Shown: positions 35,401 through 48,958, counted from the first letter of the stretch. The stretch: DNA of 55,505 nt from CAYPIE01 sp964410665 (GCA_964410665.1 CAYPIE010000036.1:1-55505); one strand, 5' to 3'. Translations and numbers: made by a program. The notes: a model not told the origin generated them from the letters alone.

Positions 35401-38400
35401 ATTGACCGAAACAAGCTTCAGATTGATTGCAATCGAGTCCGTCTGAATTCCGCCCACACCCGAGTTGCCCAAGTCGTTCAGTATCACCGTCAACGTCACA
35501 TCGTTGATCGAACCAGCAACCGGAGTGTACGAAACCCCTCCGCCGGTGAGCAGTGCGTTCAGATCTGATAGCGCTCCGGTCAAGGTGAGGTTGGTCGGCG
35601 TTCCTCCGATGACGACGCCACTCACGGAGTTGGCCGTGAGCTCGCCGGCGTCAACCGAGAGTGTAAGGAGCACGTCTGCGGTGCCGGCATCCACATCCGC
35701 TGCAGAGATCCCGCTGAGTGTCGTGATGCTGTCCTCGGTCACCTCTATCGATGCCGGGGCGGAAATAGTTGGCGCATCGTTCACTGGTTGCAAGTCGAGG
35801 GTGATGTTGCTCATATCGGTCAACGATCCCCCGGATCCCGCGTTCCCCTGATCGTCGACCGTGACGTCGAGTTGTACATCCGAGGTGCTGTCGTTGACTG
35901 GAGTGAAGGTAATCTTCGACGGAGCCGCGGCGAGATACGCATTGAGGTCACTGAGGCTACCGGTAAGGGATAGGGAGTACGGTGTCGTACTTGTAACCGT
36001 CACGCCTGAACTACCTAGCCCATTTAGCGTTCCGTCTGTGTCTGAGATCACCAGCGTGACGTTCATCTCGGCGTCACCGACGTCGATATCGCGAATGCTC
36101 AGTCCCGAAATCCCCATCGGGGTGTCCTCAATGACGGAGAGCATGGCTTGCGCTATGACCAGGCTTGGTGCATCGTTTACCGAGTTGACCGTAATCGTGA
36201 CCACTGCCTCGCGGCTATCCACTTGGCCGTCATTGGCGATGAAGCGGAAGCTGTCCGAGCCATGAAAGTGCTCCGTGGGAGCGTAGGTGTACTCGCCCGT
36301 TTCGGCATCGAACTCGACGGTCCCGTTGCTCGGCGCTTGGATTAAAGTGAACGCCAACAAGTCTCCATCGGCGTCCGAGGCAGCCAGGGCCGTAAATGCG
36401 GTGTCTTCATCGGTGAGGACGGTTCCGTCCAATGCTTCCGGAGCGTTGTTCGATGGAACGATCTGGTCGGTCTGGGTGGCACCGATAATGATATCTTCGG
36501 AAGGGTCACCATTGAAAACATCGTCGGCAGTGCCGCCAATCAGTACATCGGATCCTGCACCGCCGGTCAGCACGTCCCCGGGTGCTGCCAGTCGGTCGGT
36601 GGCCGCGAAGGGATCCTCGTAGGTGTAGATGAACAGCTCATAGTCGCCAACATCCAGGTCTGCCACCATGGTGTTGGTGAATGTGTCCACCTCGATGAAA
36701 TAGAGCCCATCGTTTGGTAACCGGATGTCGTGCAATACGGGGTCCTGGTTGTCGATGCCATCGTCGTTGACCGCGGGGCTACCATAGAAGTCCAGCAGCT
36801 CTCCAGATGCGTCATAGACCCGGATCACCGGGTCGATCAGCGAAGTTCCAAGCCGTTGCCGCAGAGAGATCGATAGAACCTCGACGTTGAGCAACTCGTC
36901 CTGGCGGCCCTGAATGGCATAAATATCATTTTCACTCACCGAACCGTTGAGTTCGATGGTGCCGAGCACGTTTACCGCCCGTACGCGCAAGGGCTGCCCG
37001 TGGTTGGCGGCGCTTTCTGGCAAGAGGTTCGGCACCGCCAAGGCCGGGAGCACGTCCAGATTATGATAGGTGCCGAATGGGGCCGCGGTTTGGACGGAAA
37101 CTTCGGCCTCACGAAGGGATCGGCTCGTATCAGCAAAGGCAAGCTTGATCAGCTCACGTGGTCCAAAATAGACGTTATTCAGGGCGTCTTCAATGGACGT
37201 GCTTAGGCTCGCTGGCGAGCCAATAATGTGGAAGCGGGACTCCGAGGCGTCGGCGTTTCCAGGGTACATTGGACGGAATGGGTCAAAAAAGTAGCGAAGC
37301 TCGACCTGCGTTACCCCAGGGTCGACGTCTCCCCAGTCAAGCGTTAATTCAGAGAATTCGAGGTTGAAAGTACCCGTCTGTGGAGCCAGTGTGTCTCCTG
37401 TAGGAATGAACGCAACCGCACCGTCGGGAAGGATCGTGAACGACGCCACCGGAGTGGCACCCCGATAGATGGTCCCGGAAGGGGCTCGTTCGGGTTGTAA
37501 GCGGAACAAAACTTGAGCGAACTGATAGGCTTGTTGACCTGGCGGCAGTCCCTCAGAATTCCCGGGCACCACTTCGGTCCGACTCAGGTCCTGTAGTTCG
37601 GGGTTAATGCCGAAGGGTTGTCCAGTCTCGGGGTTGATGCCGATGGGTCCGAAGGCATCGGAATGCCGCAGCCCCAACAGGTGGCCGATTTCGTGAGCGG
37701 CCACCGTCGAGGCCAGAGCGACATAGTTGGCACTGCTGGCGGCCGGCTGCCCCGGGCCACCCAGGAACCCGTTCAAATTGATATTCGCTCGGGACGCGGC
37801 GTTCACGTTTCGCCAGTCGAGTTCGAACGCAAGGCCCGCAATAAGTGCTTCGGTGTCCTTGAAATCGCCAGCATTGAAAATGATCGCCGAGTAACGTCCA
37901 ACCGAAGGAGCCGTCTGGGTAAAAGCAATGCTAAACGGGGCCGAAAAGTCTTCCTCTAACCGGGCTTGGATCAGGTTGCGTTCTTCAATGGTGTAGTTTC
38001 TCTCCTTGGGCCCGGTGGCTGAGTCGAAATCGAGATAGATCACCTGGGGGAAACTGGCCTGGAGGGTGTCAGCCCCATCTCGGCCATCAAGCACATCAAC
38101 TCCGCCGCCTCCTTCCAAGATGTTCTGTTCCAGGTTGCCCATGATCGTATCGGCAAACGATGTGCCCCGAATATTCTCAAACATGCCGAGTAATTCAACA
38201 ATATTTCCTGCTGTGTCGCGGATCTGCTCCGTGGCGCGCTCGAGGTCAATGTCGACGGCAAAGGCCGCCGATGAGATGTCCACGGAATCGATCCCTTGGC
38301 TGTCGATCAGCTGAGCTGAACCGATCATTGGCAGCAGATAGGTGTCGTTGCCATTGCCACCGTCCGCCAGGTCCATACCGGTACCGGGGCCGGTTTCCAA

Positions 38401-39113
38401 GGTATCGGGCCCGGCATTTCCGGTGAGCGAATCATCCCCGGTGCCACCCACGAGGAGGTCGCCAAATCCCCCGCCCACGAGGGTGTCGTTCCCGTCAAAG
38501 CCGAACAGGGCAACCGGACCCAAGAATTGTGAGGCGTCGATCAGGTTGTTCCCATCGCCCCCGCCGATCCGAGCGGTCTCAATGTCGTAAATCCGCTCCA
38601 CTTGGCCACCGATGGTAAGTTCGGTGACGGTCAGGGTGATATCGAAATTACTGATCTCAACCAGACTGTCGAAGCCAATGCCCCCCTCGAAGAGGTCGAT
38701 TCCCGCTTCACCAGCAAGTAGGTCATTTCCGTCCCCGCCGAAGATAATGTCATCCCCTGCACCACCAACGAGCGTGTCCTCGCCGAAGCCGCCGACAATT
38801 GAATCGTTCCCCGAGTCTCCACGGATACTATCTGAACCTTCTCCACCGAGTAGGGTGTCGTTACCGTCCCCGCCACTAAGGACATCATCATCACCTCCCT
38901 GAAGGCCCTGAATCGCCAGCTCATCGCCGCCGAAGATGATGTCATCTCCTGCTCCGCCGGTGATGGTGTCGTTTCCGAAACCGCCGACGATGGAGTCATC
39001 CTCGCCAATGCCCGGGGCGGGTTCGGTGGCGAGTTCATCGCCGCCGAAGATGATGTCGTCTCCTGCTCCGCCGGTGATGGTGTCGTTTCCGAAACCGCCG
39101 ACGATGGAGTCAT
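32428..39113 (-). CDS. Giant surface protein, C-terminal part (metzincin, PPC, cadherin-like and RTX domains)
   Basis: Continuation of the gene that starts at 48958, interrupted by the assembly gap. Reading from the gap: RTX glycine/aspartate repeats (GGxGxDxI type) to about 38050, then a zinc metalloprotease of the metzincin/matrixin type with HEIGHLLGLRH (bases 37663-37695), preceded by QVIYLDFDSATG. A bacterial pre-peptidase C-terminal (PPC-like) domain lies near 36960-36590. From 36450 to 34380 come several tandem cadherin-like/VCBS-type domains (VNDAPxL/ITVN...DTxxL pattern). The end, 34330-32640, is a long RTX array with a 150-residue internal duplication. The final segment DFSAEDTLKF to DIIWGTW is typical of RTX C-terminal caps, fitting export by a type I-like route. 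About 2,228 codons survive. Confidence 0.85.
32835..33133. repeat. 450-bp spaced duplication, copy nearer the 3' end
   Basis: Nearly identical to 33285-33583 (offset exactly 450 bases, about 98 percent by eye). It encodes the segment GNDVFIANLQDHVFDLIDGG to VDGGKGDDTIRVPLALGGF within the giant protein. Confidence 0.85.
33285..33583. repeat. 450-bp spaced duplication, copy nearer the 5' end
   Basis: Partner of 32835-33133. The 450-base offset is a multiple of three, so the duplication adds a whole 150-residue repeat to the protein. Similarity falls off on both sides. Confidence 0.85.
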
Positions 39114-39541
39114 NNNNNNNNNNNNNNNNNNNNNNNNNNNNNNNNNNNNNNNNNNNNNNNNNNNNNNNNNNNNNNNNNNNNNNNNNNNNNNNNNNNNNNN
39201 NNNNNNNNNNNNNCGCCAATGCCCGGGGCGGGTTCGGTGGCGAGTTCATCGCCGCCGAAGATGATGTCATCTCCTGCTCCGCCGGTGATGGTGTCGTTTC
39301 CGAAACCGCCGACGATGGAGTCATCCTCGCCAATGCCCGGGGCGGGTTCGGTGGCGAGTTCATCGCCGCCGAAGATGATGTCGTCTCCTGCTCCGCCGGT
39401 GATGGTGTCGTTTCCGAAACCACCGACGATGGAGTCATCCTCGCCGATGCCTGGTGCAGGTTCGGTGGCGAGTTCATCGCCGCCGAAGATGATGTCATCT
39501 CCGGCTCCCCCGACGATCGTGTCATTCCCGAAGCCACCCGC
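38930..39541. repeat. 114-bp tandem repeat array flanking the gap
   Basis: Units start (plus strand) with CGCCAATGCCCGGGGCGGGT and encode 38 residues including GGFGNDTITGGAGDDIIFGG then DELATEPAPG. Visible units begin at 39003, 39214, 39328 and a diverged one at 39442; the start-to-start spacing is 114 bases. Units are nearly identical, which explains why the assembly stopped here. Confidence 0.9.
39114..39213. other. Assembly gap (100 N)
   Basis: Exactly 100 Ns, the standard placeholder length, so the true length is unknown. It lies inside the 114-bp repeat. Counting units, the real gap should be 3 + 114k bases. Confidence 0.98.
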
Positions 39542-42500
39542 TAACGTGTCTTCACCAGAAGTTTCTTCAAAGGTGACAGCGAGTTCGTCGCCACCAAAGA
39601 TGATGTCGTCGCCGAGATTTCCGTCGATCCGATTGTTGGCGAGGTTTCCCGTAAACGCATCATTGAACACACTTCCGGTCAAGTTCTCGAATTCGCCGAT
39701 GATCTCGACGGTGTCTTGATCACTGATTGGTTCGGACGGATTCACCACCTGAGGGGTACTGGTGGTGGATAGGCTGAAGGTGATCCCGTAGAAGGCCCTC
39801 TGGTAGTCAATGGTGTCAACTCCGTTTCCACCGGCTTCGCTGAGCAAATCCGCACTACCGGGCACCTGAATATAGGTATCGTCGTCGAGTCCGCCGGCCA
39901 TGGTGTCGTCGCCAAGCCCCCCGTCGAGCGTGTCATTGCCCGCGCCGCCAGTGAGGGAGTCGCTGCTAGTGTCACCGGTGAATGGATCGACCAGGTCGTA
40001 ATCCCCTGGGTTATTGCCGACTAGGACATCACCGAGAGCACCGCCGGTGAGGGTATCACTGCCATCCCCGCCGACCAACTCGACCGTGAAGCTCGTCACT
40101 GCACTTGCGTCGAGGCTATCGTCACCACCCAAGCCAAAGACAACGACTTGTTCGGGAGCACTTGCTCCGCCGGGGATGGTGATGGGGGTTCCCGCGCCGA
40201 CGGTGGCTGAGGTGTCCGTCAAGGTAACCGCCTCGCCACCGGCAGTGCCGACGATGATTTGCGATGTATAGGTACTGGAGCCTGCATCATCATCCGATAC
40301 GGTGAGCGTTGCAGTCACCACCGCGGAAGTTGGCGTGAAGGTAATCGACGGGGTGTCGGTCGCACCAAAGACGGTGGCCCCGGTGACACTCCAGGCATAG
40401 GTGATTGAGTCCGAACCACCTGGGTCGGTCACCACACTGGTGAGTGTGAAGGAGCCGGTCGGTACACCCACTGGATTGGCAACGGTCGTTACGACGATCG
40501 ACGGCGTCACGTTCGACACGGTGACGGTAGCCGAAGAGCTGTCTTGGGGGCCCAACTCATCGATCATCCTCGCCTCAGTGAAGATTCCTGTGGCAACCAC
40601 CGGGACAGGATCGGCCCCACTACCGTCTGATTGTGACAGCCCGTCGCCCCCGTCGGCGTAGAACACATCCCCTTGGTTGGTTACCCGAACAAAATCGGAA
40701 CTCGGAGATGTTTCGTTCAGTGGAGCAACCCGGACCAAGTCAAAGGAAACCGCGTCGAACTGGTATAAGCCACGACTAGAGGTCTCAGCAATGACATAGA
40801 GATCACCGGCCGGACCAAACTGGATGTCGGTCGGCTCGATCAACAGCGTGTCGCCGGTGCCAACCACACTCGACTTAAATGCTCCGGTAATGCCGTCGAA
40901 GCGTTGCACAAACGAGTGGGTCGTACCGCCTGGGGTGGCGTATTCGGTGACAAAAATATCTCCCGCTAGCCCCACAGTGAACGATTGTGGGGCAAAGAAC
41001 GGCGACCCGGCAACAAGATAGGGCGTGGGCGTCGGGTCGTTGAAAATGCTGTCGCTACCCGGAGGTGCGCCAATGGGGCTACCGGTTTGGTCGAAGCGGA
41101 TCAGATAGCCTGCGGTGGCGTCCGCAACATAGAGCGTTCCATCCGGTCCGAAGGCAAGCGCGTTTTCCAACCAGAACCCGCCAGAAACGGTAGCAAACAC
41201 TCCCAAGCTGGCACCGGTCGCCGGGTCGAAGCGGATGATCGGGTTCCCGCCGCCAGAATAGGCGACATAGAGGACTCCGTCCGGACCGACGGCTATCCCA
41301 GCGATTTCTTCGGCACCCGATACCCCACTATCGATGATCAGAGGTGTAAAATTCCCGCCAGTCGTTGCATCGATACGCACCACCCGGTCCGGTCCAGGGA
41401 GGCTATCGACCAAGAAAATGTCCGAGGTCGCATCGATGACCCGGGCCTGGACTGTATACAAATCCGTAGCAGTGCCGCTAGGATCATCGTCAGTATACTG
41501 GTGAGTTGCTTCAAATTGGCTCTTCCCGGGAGTGACGCGAATGGTCGTCGAATTGCCGTCACCCCAGGTAATCACGGCGGTGTGTTCATCGCCGCGTCCG
41601 CGGTCGGCGAATGAGCCACGCACGGTCACCGTGCCGTTCTCGTCGATGCTGGTAGCGGTGAGATTGAGGTACTCCGTCGCGTCGAAACGATACACCCGAC
41701 CAGCATCGACAGCAGTACTATCGTCAAACGGTGCCCCGATGAGAAGGTCATCCTCGAGAAATCCCAAACTTGCTCCAAACGAGTCGCCGCTGACGGGAGT
41801 CGGCTTCTGGAATGAGGTCAAGAGTGTGCCGAAGCTCGCACCCATCGGGGCCGCGAGATCAAACAGGAACACCGAGCCTGAGTCGGCAATCGTTGCATCG
41901 TCGGATGGAGCAGCAACCAGAAGGCGGTTGCCGGTTGCGCTCAGTGCGGCACCGAATTCACCGGTTCCCGAGTTGGGATTCCGCAGGGTTGCAAGCAAGG
42001 TGGTAAACCGAGCTGGGTCAGGGTCGAGATCGAACACGTAGGCCCCCCCAGCATCCGTCGCCACGGAGTCGTCCGATGGAGCGCCGACGATTGCGAGGAA
42101 GCCGGTGGTAGCGAGGACACTCCCGAAGTTACTTCCCGCGAAGGATGCATTGGGGTTGTCCAAGGTGCCGATCAAGGACGGAGTACCCGGCTTGAACAAG
42201 TGGACCACACCGGCGTCGAGTGCTGCGGCATCATCACCGGGAGAGCCAATCAACAAGGTCTCTCCGGCCAGGCCCAAAGCGGTGCCGAACGCATCACCGG
42301 GCGTCGGTGTAGGGTTGACGAAGGTCTGCAGCAGCGCACCGCTGACTGGATCGAAAAGGTAAGCGATTCCTGAGTCGCTACCACCCCCACCAGCTCGCCC
42401 AGGCGCTCCGATTAGGACCAGCTGACCGACGCTTAGCACCGAAGTACCGAACCGGTCCCCGGCCATCCCATCGGCAACTGAAAGAGTCCGGAGAACACTC

Positions 42501-45500
42501 CCTGTAGCGGGGTCGATGACGAAGGCCGACCCAGCTCCAACACCAGGTGCACCGATCACTGCCACGTCCCCCACGATCGCGACAGAAGTGCCAAAGGCTG
42601 CTCCGGCCATGGGCACGTCCGCGGTCAGGGTGCGTAAGAACAGCCCATTCGTGTCATAGACTTGCACCGCCCCTGCGTCCACCAAGGCGGTCACATCCGC
42701 TGAGGCTGACCCGATCAGAATAACGTCTGCCCCGACGGCAATGCTCGAGCCCAGCTGGTCAGCACTGGCCGCGCCCATCGGAGCAGCCAACGGAGTGCCG
42801 CTGCCATAGGTCGTTGGGTTGAGGACGGGGGCGGTGTTGTTGACTGCCAGGGTCGTCTCGAAGGTGTCGCGATTGCCCGATTCGTCCAGGACCGTGAGGC
42901 GAACCTGGTAGTTGCCCTGATCGGACAAATCGATCGGGAAGACCGCACTGGTCGCTGAGGCGAACTCCTCACCATTGCGGGTGACGCTCCAGGCATAGGT
43001 GAAAAACGTCGAATCGGCATCGCTGACCGACGCGGCCAGGGTCAGCACGTCGCCCTCGGAAATGCTGCCTGAAGGAAAGCCGAGCACCGAAACGGCCGGA
43101 GCAGCTTTCTGGTCGAGCGCCCAAACAAACCCGCGTGCCTCCCCACCCGGGTTTGGCTCCACGGTGGCCTCGGTGGGGTCAAAGTCCGTGACTCCCGTAA
43201 AGTTCCCCACGGTGATCACACGATCATCATCGCCCACGTCGACGCCATTGCCGTCCGAGGTTCCGGCACTGGTAGCCAGGTCTGCGGCCCAGCGGAATCG
43301 GCCATCTGGACCGTAGCGCATCGTAAACGCCCGCACGGAGTCAGTTTCCAGAATGAAGCTTGCCTCGGTCGGGTCGAAGTCGACCGCGTCGCGGAACGAA
43401 CCGGTGAGATAGACATTACCTAGCGGGTCGGTGGCGATGTCTCGGCCGATGTCCGAGCGGTAGCCGCCAACCGGGCGTGCCCATTGGAAGGTACCGTCCG
43501 ATTCGAGTTTGAGGGTGAATGCATCCGTCTCACCCGAGCTTAGCAAGGTGAATGCCTTGTCGGGATCGACATCGAAATCGACGGCGAACTCGAAAACACC
43601 CGCTGTTAGTGCATTGTCACTAGGATCGACCGTGATGTCATTGCCGCTATCTTGCCCTGGGCCTCCATAGACCCGAGCGAGGACGGGAGTAAAGGAGGTC
43701 CCACTACGTGTGGCCTTCAAGACAAAGGCGTCACTCAAGGTGCCAGTGTTGGTCAAACTGGCCAAACCGGTTGTTATGTCGGTGAAGGAACCGGTTAGCC
43801 AGACTGCGTCCGCCGAATCGACTGCGACTCCGTTTGCCAGGTCATCTGAAGTCCCTCCAAGTCGCTCAGCTGCCAAGAATCCCCCAGATTGGTCCAGTGC
43901 CCAAACAAACCCATCAAGCCCACCGGCCGTGCTGAGGTTGAAGCTAGCCCCAGATGGGTCGAAATCGGGGCTGTCGTCGAACCGACCGGCAACGTAAGCC
44001 GCCCCATCGGAGCCCACCGATACTGCCTGGCCGATCTCGGTCCCCGGTCCAACCAGCTCATGGGCCCAGACCAGCCCTCCGGCCGAAGTGAGCCGGAGTA
44101 AGAACGCGGCAGTGTTCCCGGAGCCCGCAGGTTCGGTTAACGTAACGGAAGTCACACCGTCGGTGATATTGGCCGATGCGGCAAAGCTGCCGGTCACTAC
44201 CACCTCTGGAGTTCCCACGAAGGAGGTGTCCAAGGCGATGCCCAATCCGATCGGTGCTGAGCCCGCCACTCCTTCGAGTAAGCGCACCCACAGCAGTGCT
44301 CCATTGGGGTCATATTTGGCCACGAACGCTGAGGTCGTACTCACGGTGATTGCAGCAGCGGGACCGCTCGCATCAAAATCGACCGTGCCAGCATAAACTC
44401 GGCCAGTGACATAGGCATTCCCATCCGCATCGACGACCACATCTTCGTTCTCAGTGGCGTCCATCGGGGTATTGGTTTGGGTGGTGGCGTAGTGCAATTC
44501 GACCGGCGGCACCGGTTGGGTCTGAAACAGTACCTTGGTCAGTTCGTATTCGACGTCGAGTCGGCGTCCCTCCCCAGGTGTGGGTACCTCCAGGGTGGCA
44601 AATTGTCCGGTCACTAGTGCGGCGGTCAGCACGTTGAACTCGTCCCCGGGGGCCGGGGTGAATGCGCCTAAGTAGGTCACCCGAGCCGTTCCATCGATGG
44701 TGGTGGTGCCGCTAACCCGCAATCGGTCATATTCAGGATTTGGCAGCGTCCCTTCGCGGCCGGCAATTTCGATATCCAGCAAGCCGGCCGCAGTCTGGGT
44801 GTAGTCCCCGGTGATGTCGAGGAATCCGGGTGAGCTCCCAGTCGCCACGATTCCCCCGGAGTTGACCAGATCGCCGTCCAAAGTACCGGTGCCACCGAGG
44901 GTACCCGACTCGAGAGTGAGATTACCCCTTAGAGAACCGTTGATCCTGGTATTACCACCTGCCTGGGTCAAGGTTCCGGCAGTCAGAAGTGTGAGAGAGT
45001 CGATTTCTGCAGGTGTCAGTGGAGTGTTAAATAGGCCAACCTGATCGATGCGGCCCGCAAACGGCTGCGAAGTGCGTTCTCGGTTACCAATCTGCAGTTC
45101 GTTTTGGTCCGGGTATTGGTCACCGATCGGACCACTTCCATTGTAGGTGTGCACCAGTAATCCGTTGGCGTACGTGTTCACGACCCCATGGTCATAGGTC
45201 AGCGTGATACGCGTCCACTGGTTGAGCGGGGCGACGAAGGCGGTGTTGGTCCAACTCCAGTCTGGGTCTGTGTTGTCGAACCCCCAGCGGATGGTGCCGT
45301 CTTCGAAGCGAGCCAGGGTATATTCCCCTTCCTTGGTGAGGATGCTGCCGCCGAAGGTGGTGCTGCCGTTGCCGGTGGGGAAGATCCGGGCGTCGATCGT
45401 CAGCGTGTTTGTCGCACGCAAGCCGTCCTGCTCGGACACAACCACTGCGGCATCACCTGCGAAACTGAATGCCTGTCCAAAAACTCCGGTTACGTAGCTG

Positions 45501-48500
45501 ACTCCCCCATTTGGTGCGCCGTCATGCCGACCGGTGATGTCTTCAGCAGTCCCGTCTCCGGACCAGAGTGCGACCAGCAGCGGGTTCGACGAGGTCCGAC
45601 CCGGTTCGATGAAACTGCCCGGACTTAGGTTCAGCGAACCTGAATTCGTGATATCGCCTGTCGCAGTGATCGATCGCCCGTCTTGCAAGGAAAGACTGCC
45701 TTCCGAACCGACACTGGTGAGCCCAGCGATCGCGTCGGAGGTGCCGGTAACCCCAGTGTAAAGGTTCGAGTTGCCGCCACTGAGCCGGACGTCAGCGTTG
45801 ATATTGGTAATTGCTTCTTGGACACGCAGGGAGCTGCCGGCGAACACCTCCCATACGCCACCTGTGAGCGTGCCCTGGCTCAGGTTGCTTAGCGTCGCCG
45901 ACCCCAGTTGGACGGTACCCCCGTTGAGGGCACGTATGACGCCTAAGTTGGATACTCGATCGACGGTACTCCGGGAGTCGGTCCCGATGGTTCCGCCCGT
46001 GATATCGGACTGAAACGCACCGCGAATCTCAAGGTTCCCGAGCTGGCGGAACAGCGCTGTACCCCCGCGAACGGTCAGATCAGGACCGATGATCAGATCC
46101 GGCTTCGGGGAGTTTCCGAACACAACGTTGGTTGCGGGTCCAAAGATGATCGAACCGCTACCGCTGAGCATTTGCGAACCGAACACTTGGAGGAGTGCTG
46201 CGGTCTTACCATCGGGGCTGCCCACTTGCAACTCGGTATTGATCGTTAAGCCGTCTTGAATCCGAAAACCAGTCCCGCTGATACTCACCAGATCGATGGG
46301 GCTATTGAGGGTATAATCTATCAGCCGACTCTGTGGCGAACTGGAACCGATCGTTAATCGGGCTGCTCCCAAGGCGATATAACTACCGTTGCGGAGTGTG
46401 CCACCATTGAGAAGGATGTCGCCGAGGTGATCCTCGTGAGTGAAGTCACCTTCGAGAGTGCCTGTGATGGTCACAGTCCCCCCAGCGCGGACGAGGCCGG
46501 TAAGATCGGAATCCTGGAACGATCCAGCCAGGAGTAACTCACCCCCGGTTTCTGTGGTAATGGTGCCGAGACTTGCCCAAGTACTTCCTCCCGTAACGTT
46601 CGCACCGCGACCGATCTGGAGGGAGCCATTCGCACCCACTTCCAGCTGCCCCTCGTTGAGAAAAGTCTCCGAAGTAATCGAAATATTCCCCGCGAAGCTC
46701 GATTCAGCGCGGATCGTCCCACGGTTGACGACCGTGGTGTTGAGGAGGGTTGCGATTTGAGCTCGGCCCCCAGAAAGTGTCAAGTCTGGTCCGATCGTCA
46801 GAGTGAAGCCGCTGAGGACTTGCAATACGCCACCCGTCGAAGAAGCGTCTTGAGGGAAACGGATGTTTCCGTTCCCATCCAAAACTTGGCTCTCGGCGAT
46901 ATTTACGGTCGAGCCACTGATGTGCAGGGTGCCGTTGACGGTCAGTCCGTTTCGAAGTGTGGCCGCCCCACTGAGAACCTCGACGACCGCATCGGTTGCG
47001 ATGGTCACCCCCTCTAGGATTGGCGAGCCGATTAAAGTCAATCGGGCGTCGTTGAGGGTGACTACGCTGCCGCCGACAATCGTGCCTCCGGATAAACGCC
47101 ACGAGCCGAGTCCGCTGACTGCGCTGTCAAGGACCAGCGAGGTTGGGTTACCGCTCACCGGGTTAGTGTTCTCCAGAGTCCCGGTGAGCGACACTGTCCC
47201 CTCCGTCGGCAGCCCGGTGGAGTCATTGGCTCGGAGGATAGTGCCAATATCGGCGACCCCGAAGTTGCCGGCCAGCCTTAGTTCGCCAGCCGTTAACGCG
47301 ATCGTCCCTGTGTTGGTCCAACCACCTGCGAGCTCCAAGATGCCGGTGGCAAGGACCTCCAATTGACCTTGATTGTCGAAATCATCTGCGCTGATCTGGA
47401 GAACCCCACCATTCCCATCTTCGGCCCGGATCGTCCCGCGGTTGATCACTTTTGACCCTGCCAGAACGCCAATCGTGCCCCGGCTCCCGGAGACCTGAAG
47501 GTCGTTGTCGATGGTCAGAGTCGCACTGTTCCAGACGCGGAAGCTTGCCCCGGCTCCAGCACTACCCTGGACTGGTAGCAACACCTTGCCCACCCCAGCG
47601 AGGACTTGGTCGCCGTAAAAGTCCACGATACCCCCGCTGAGGACCTGCAATGTGCCATCCACCGTTAAGCCGTTGCGGATGCTGCTCATACCACTGCTCC
47701 CACTGGTGTCGATCTCGACGAGGGAACCGGTTGCGATGCGGACCCCATCGAGTGTGGGAAACCCACGCAGCGTCAACTTGGCGTTGTTCAGAGTGGCCAC
47801 ACTGCCACCGACGATCGATCCACGCAACTCCCATGACCCGTATCCGCCGGCGTCGTCCAGGGTCAGCGTTTGGGGGATTGGGGCCGGAGCATCTTTCTCT
47901 ACCCGCAACACGTTGGTCAGTGTCCCGGTGAGCTGAACCGTCCCGTCGGAGCCGGTGGGCCCTCGATCCAGTGTCCCGATGTCGTCCGCGAAAAAGGTAC
48001 CACCAAGGGTTAGACTGCCGGTGTTCAGATCGATTGTACCGGTATTGGTCCAGTCACCCTCGATCGCGAAGGTACGAGTTGTCTCCGGCGAAATATTAAT
48101 ATTCCCCTGGTTAACGAAGCGTCCAACGTTGATGGTCACGCCGCCTCCCGTACCTGCCCCGTTCATCAAGAAAGTGCCCTGATTGACGAGCTGGCCCTGG
48201 CCGGATATCGAGCTCGAGGCTGCTTCTAGGTTCAAGTCGCTGCCGATGGTCAGTGCGAATGCTGCTGGGGTAACCAGGTGAAGTAGGATGTTGTCTCCTG
48301 CTCGCAAGGTTCCGCTACCAGTCAGCCTCTGGTCTTCCACAGTGCCTGAGCCCGCACTGAAGTCCAATTGTCCTCCGAAGAAATACTGACCCGTTCCATT
48401 CAGCGTGAGTCCATTGGTGACCCGTATCCGTTCAGCGATGTCCAACTGGGCACCCACTCCTACCGTCACACCATCAAGGACAGCCCCCTGAGTCGAAGTG

Positions 48501-48958
48501 ACTCGCAGAAGCGTCCCACTTGCCAGGTCTGCGTCGCGAAGCGTCCCCACAAGCGACATCTCACCTGCCACGGATATGTTTGCGCTGGACTCTCCTGGGA
48601 GCACCCCCGTCAGGGTCAAGACTGTGGCAGCCCCATCGACCTGCAGGTTTTCCGCGGAGGCGATGCTCGCGACACTGATGTTGGATTGGCCGATGGAGAT
48701 CGTTTGGTCCGCTCCCGCCGCGTTGATATCTGGGATGATCACTTCATCGCCGGGGGCCGGCACTCGACCCAAGTCCCAGTTCGACGGGACCAACCAGTCC
48801 CCACCCGTCGCTGCGTCCCAGATAATCGTCGCCGGGTTGACACGCTCCTCGAGCATATTCAGGACCAGGGGGGTGAACCTCCGAGGGCGTTTCACGGATC
48901 GCTTGCTGGACTTCGACGTGCATTGCTTGAGCATGCGGTGGAGCGTGACGGGAAGCAT
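39214..48958 (-). CDS. Giant surface protein, N-terminal part (autotransporter-like, LamG, propeller and PKD domains)
   Basis: Start ATG at 48958 with GAGAGG upstream. Rough residue positions: 1-40, basic N-terminus with LNMLEERVNPATIIWDA, the planctomycete extracellular-protein motif; about 40-1120, repeated beta-strand (filamentous-haemagglutinin/adhesin-like) units such as LTIGSDLNLEAASSSISGQG; 1125-1320, a concanavalin/LamG-like domain (TLTIDARIFPTGNGS); about 1490-1955, SBBP-type propeller repeats (DGNAYVTGRVYAGT); 1957-2042, 2440-2510 and 2810-2900, PKD-type Ig folds; 2050-2430, FG-GAP-like repeats (GTSVAIVGDVAVIGAPG); 2510-2805, NHL-like repeats; 2910 onward, RTX repeats. The surviving 3,248 codons continue across the gap into 32428-39113. 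Likely a surface adhesin/protease. The Ser/Thr kinase gene is 57 bases upstream. Confidence 0.88.

Noticed and set aside
39110..39537. Two separate giant genes with overlapping ends, as raw open frames suggest
   Set aside because: The overlap is an artefact of reading through 100 Ns; the 114-bp repeat phase shows a single frame.
38936..39719. Plus-strand open frames inside the repeat array
   Set aside because: They are antisense shadows of the GD-rich repeats with proline/serine-rich translations and no start signal.
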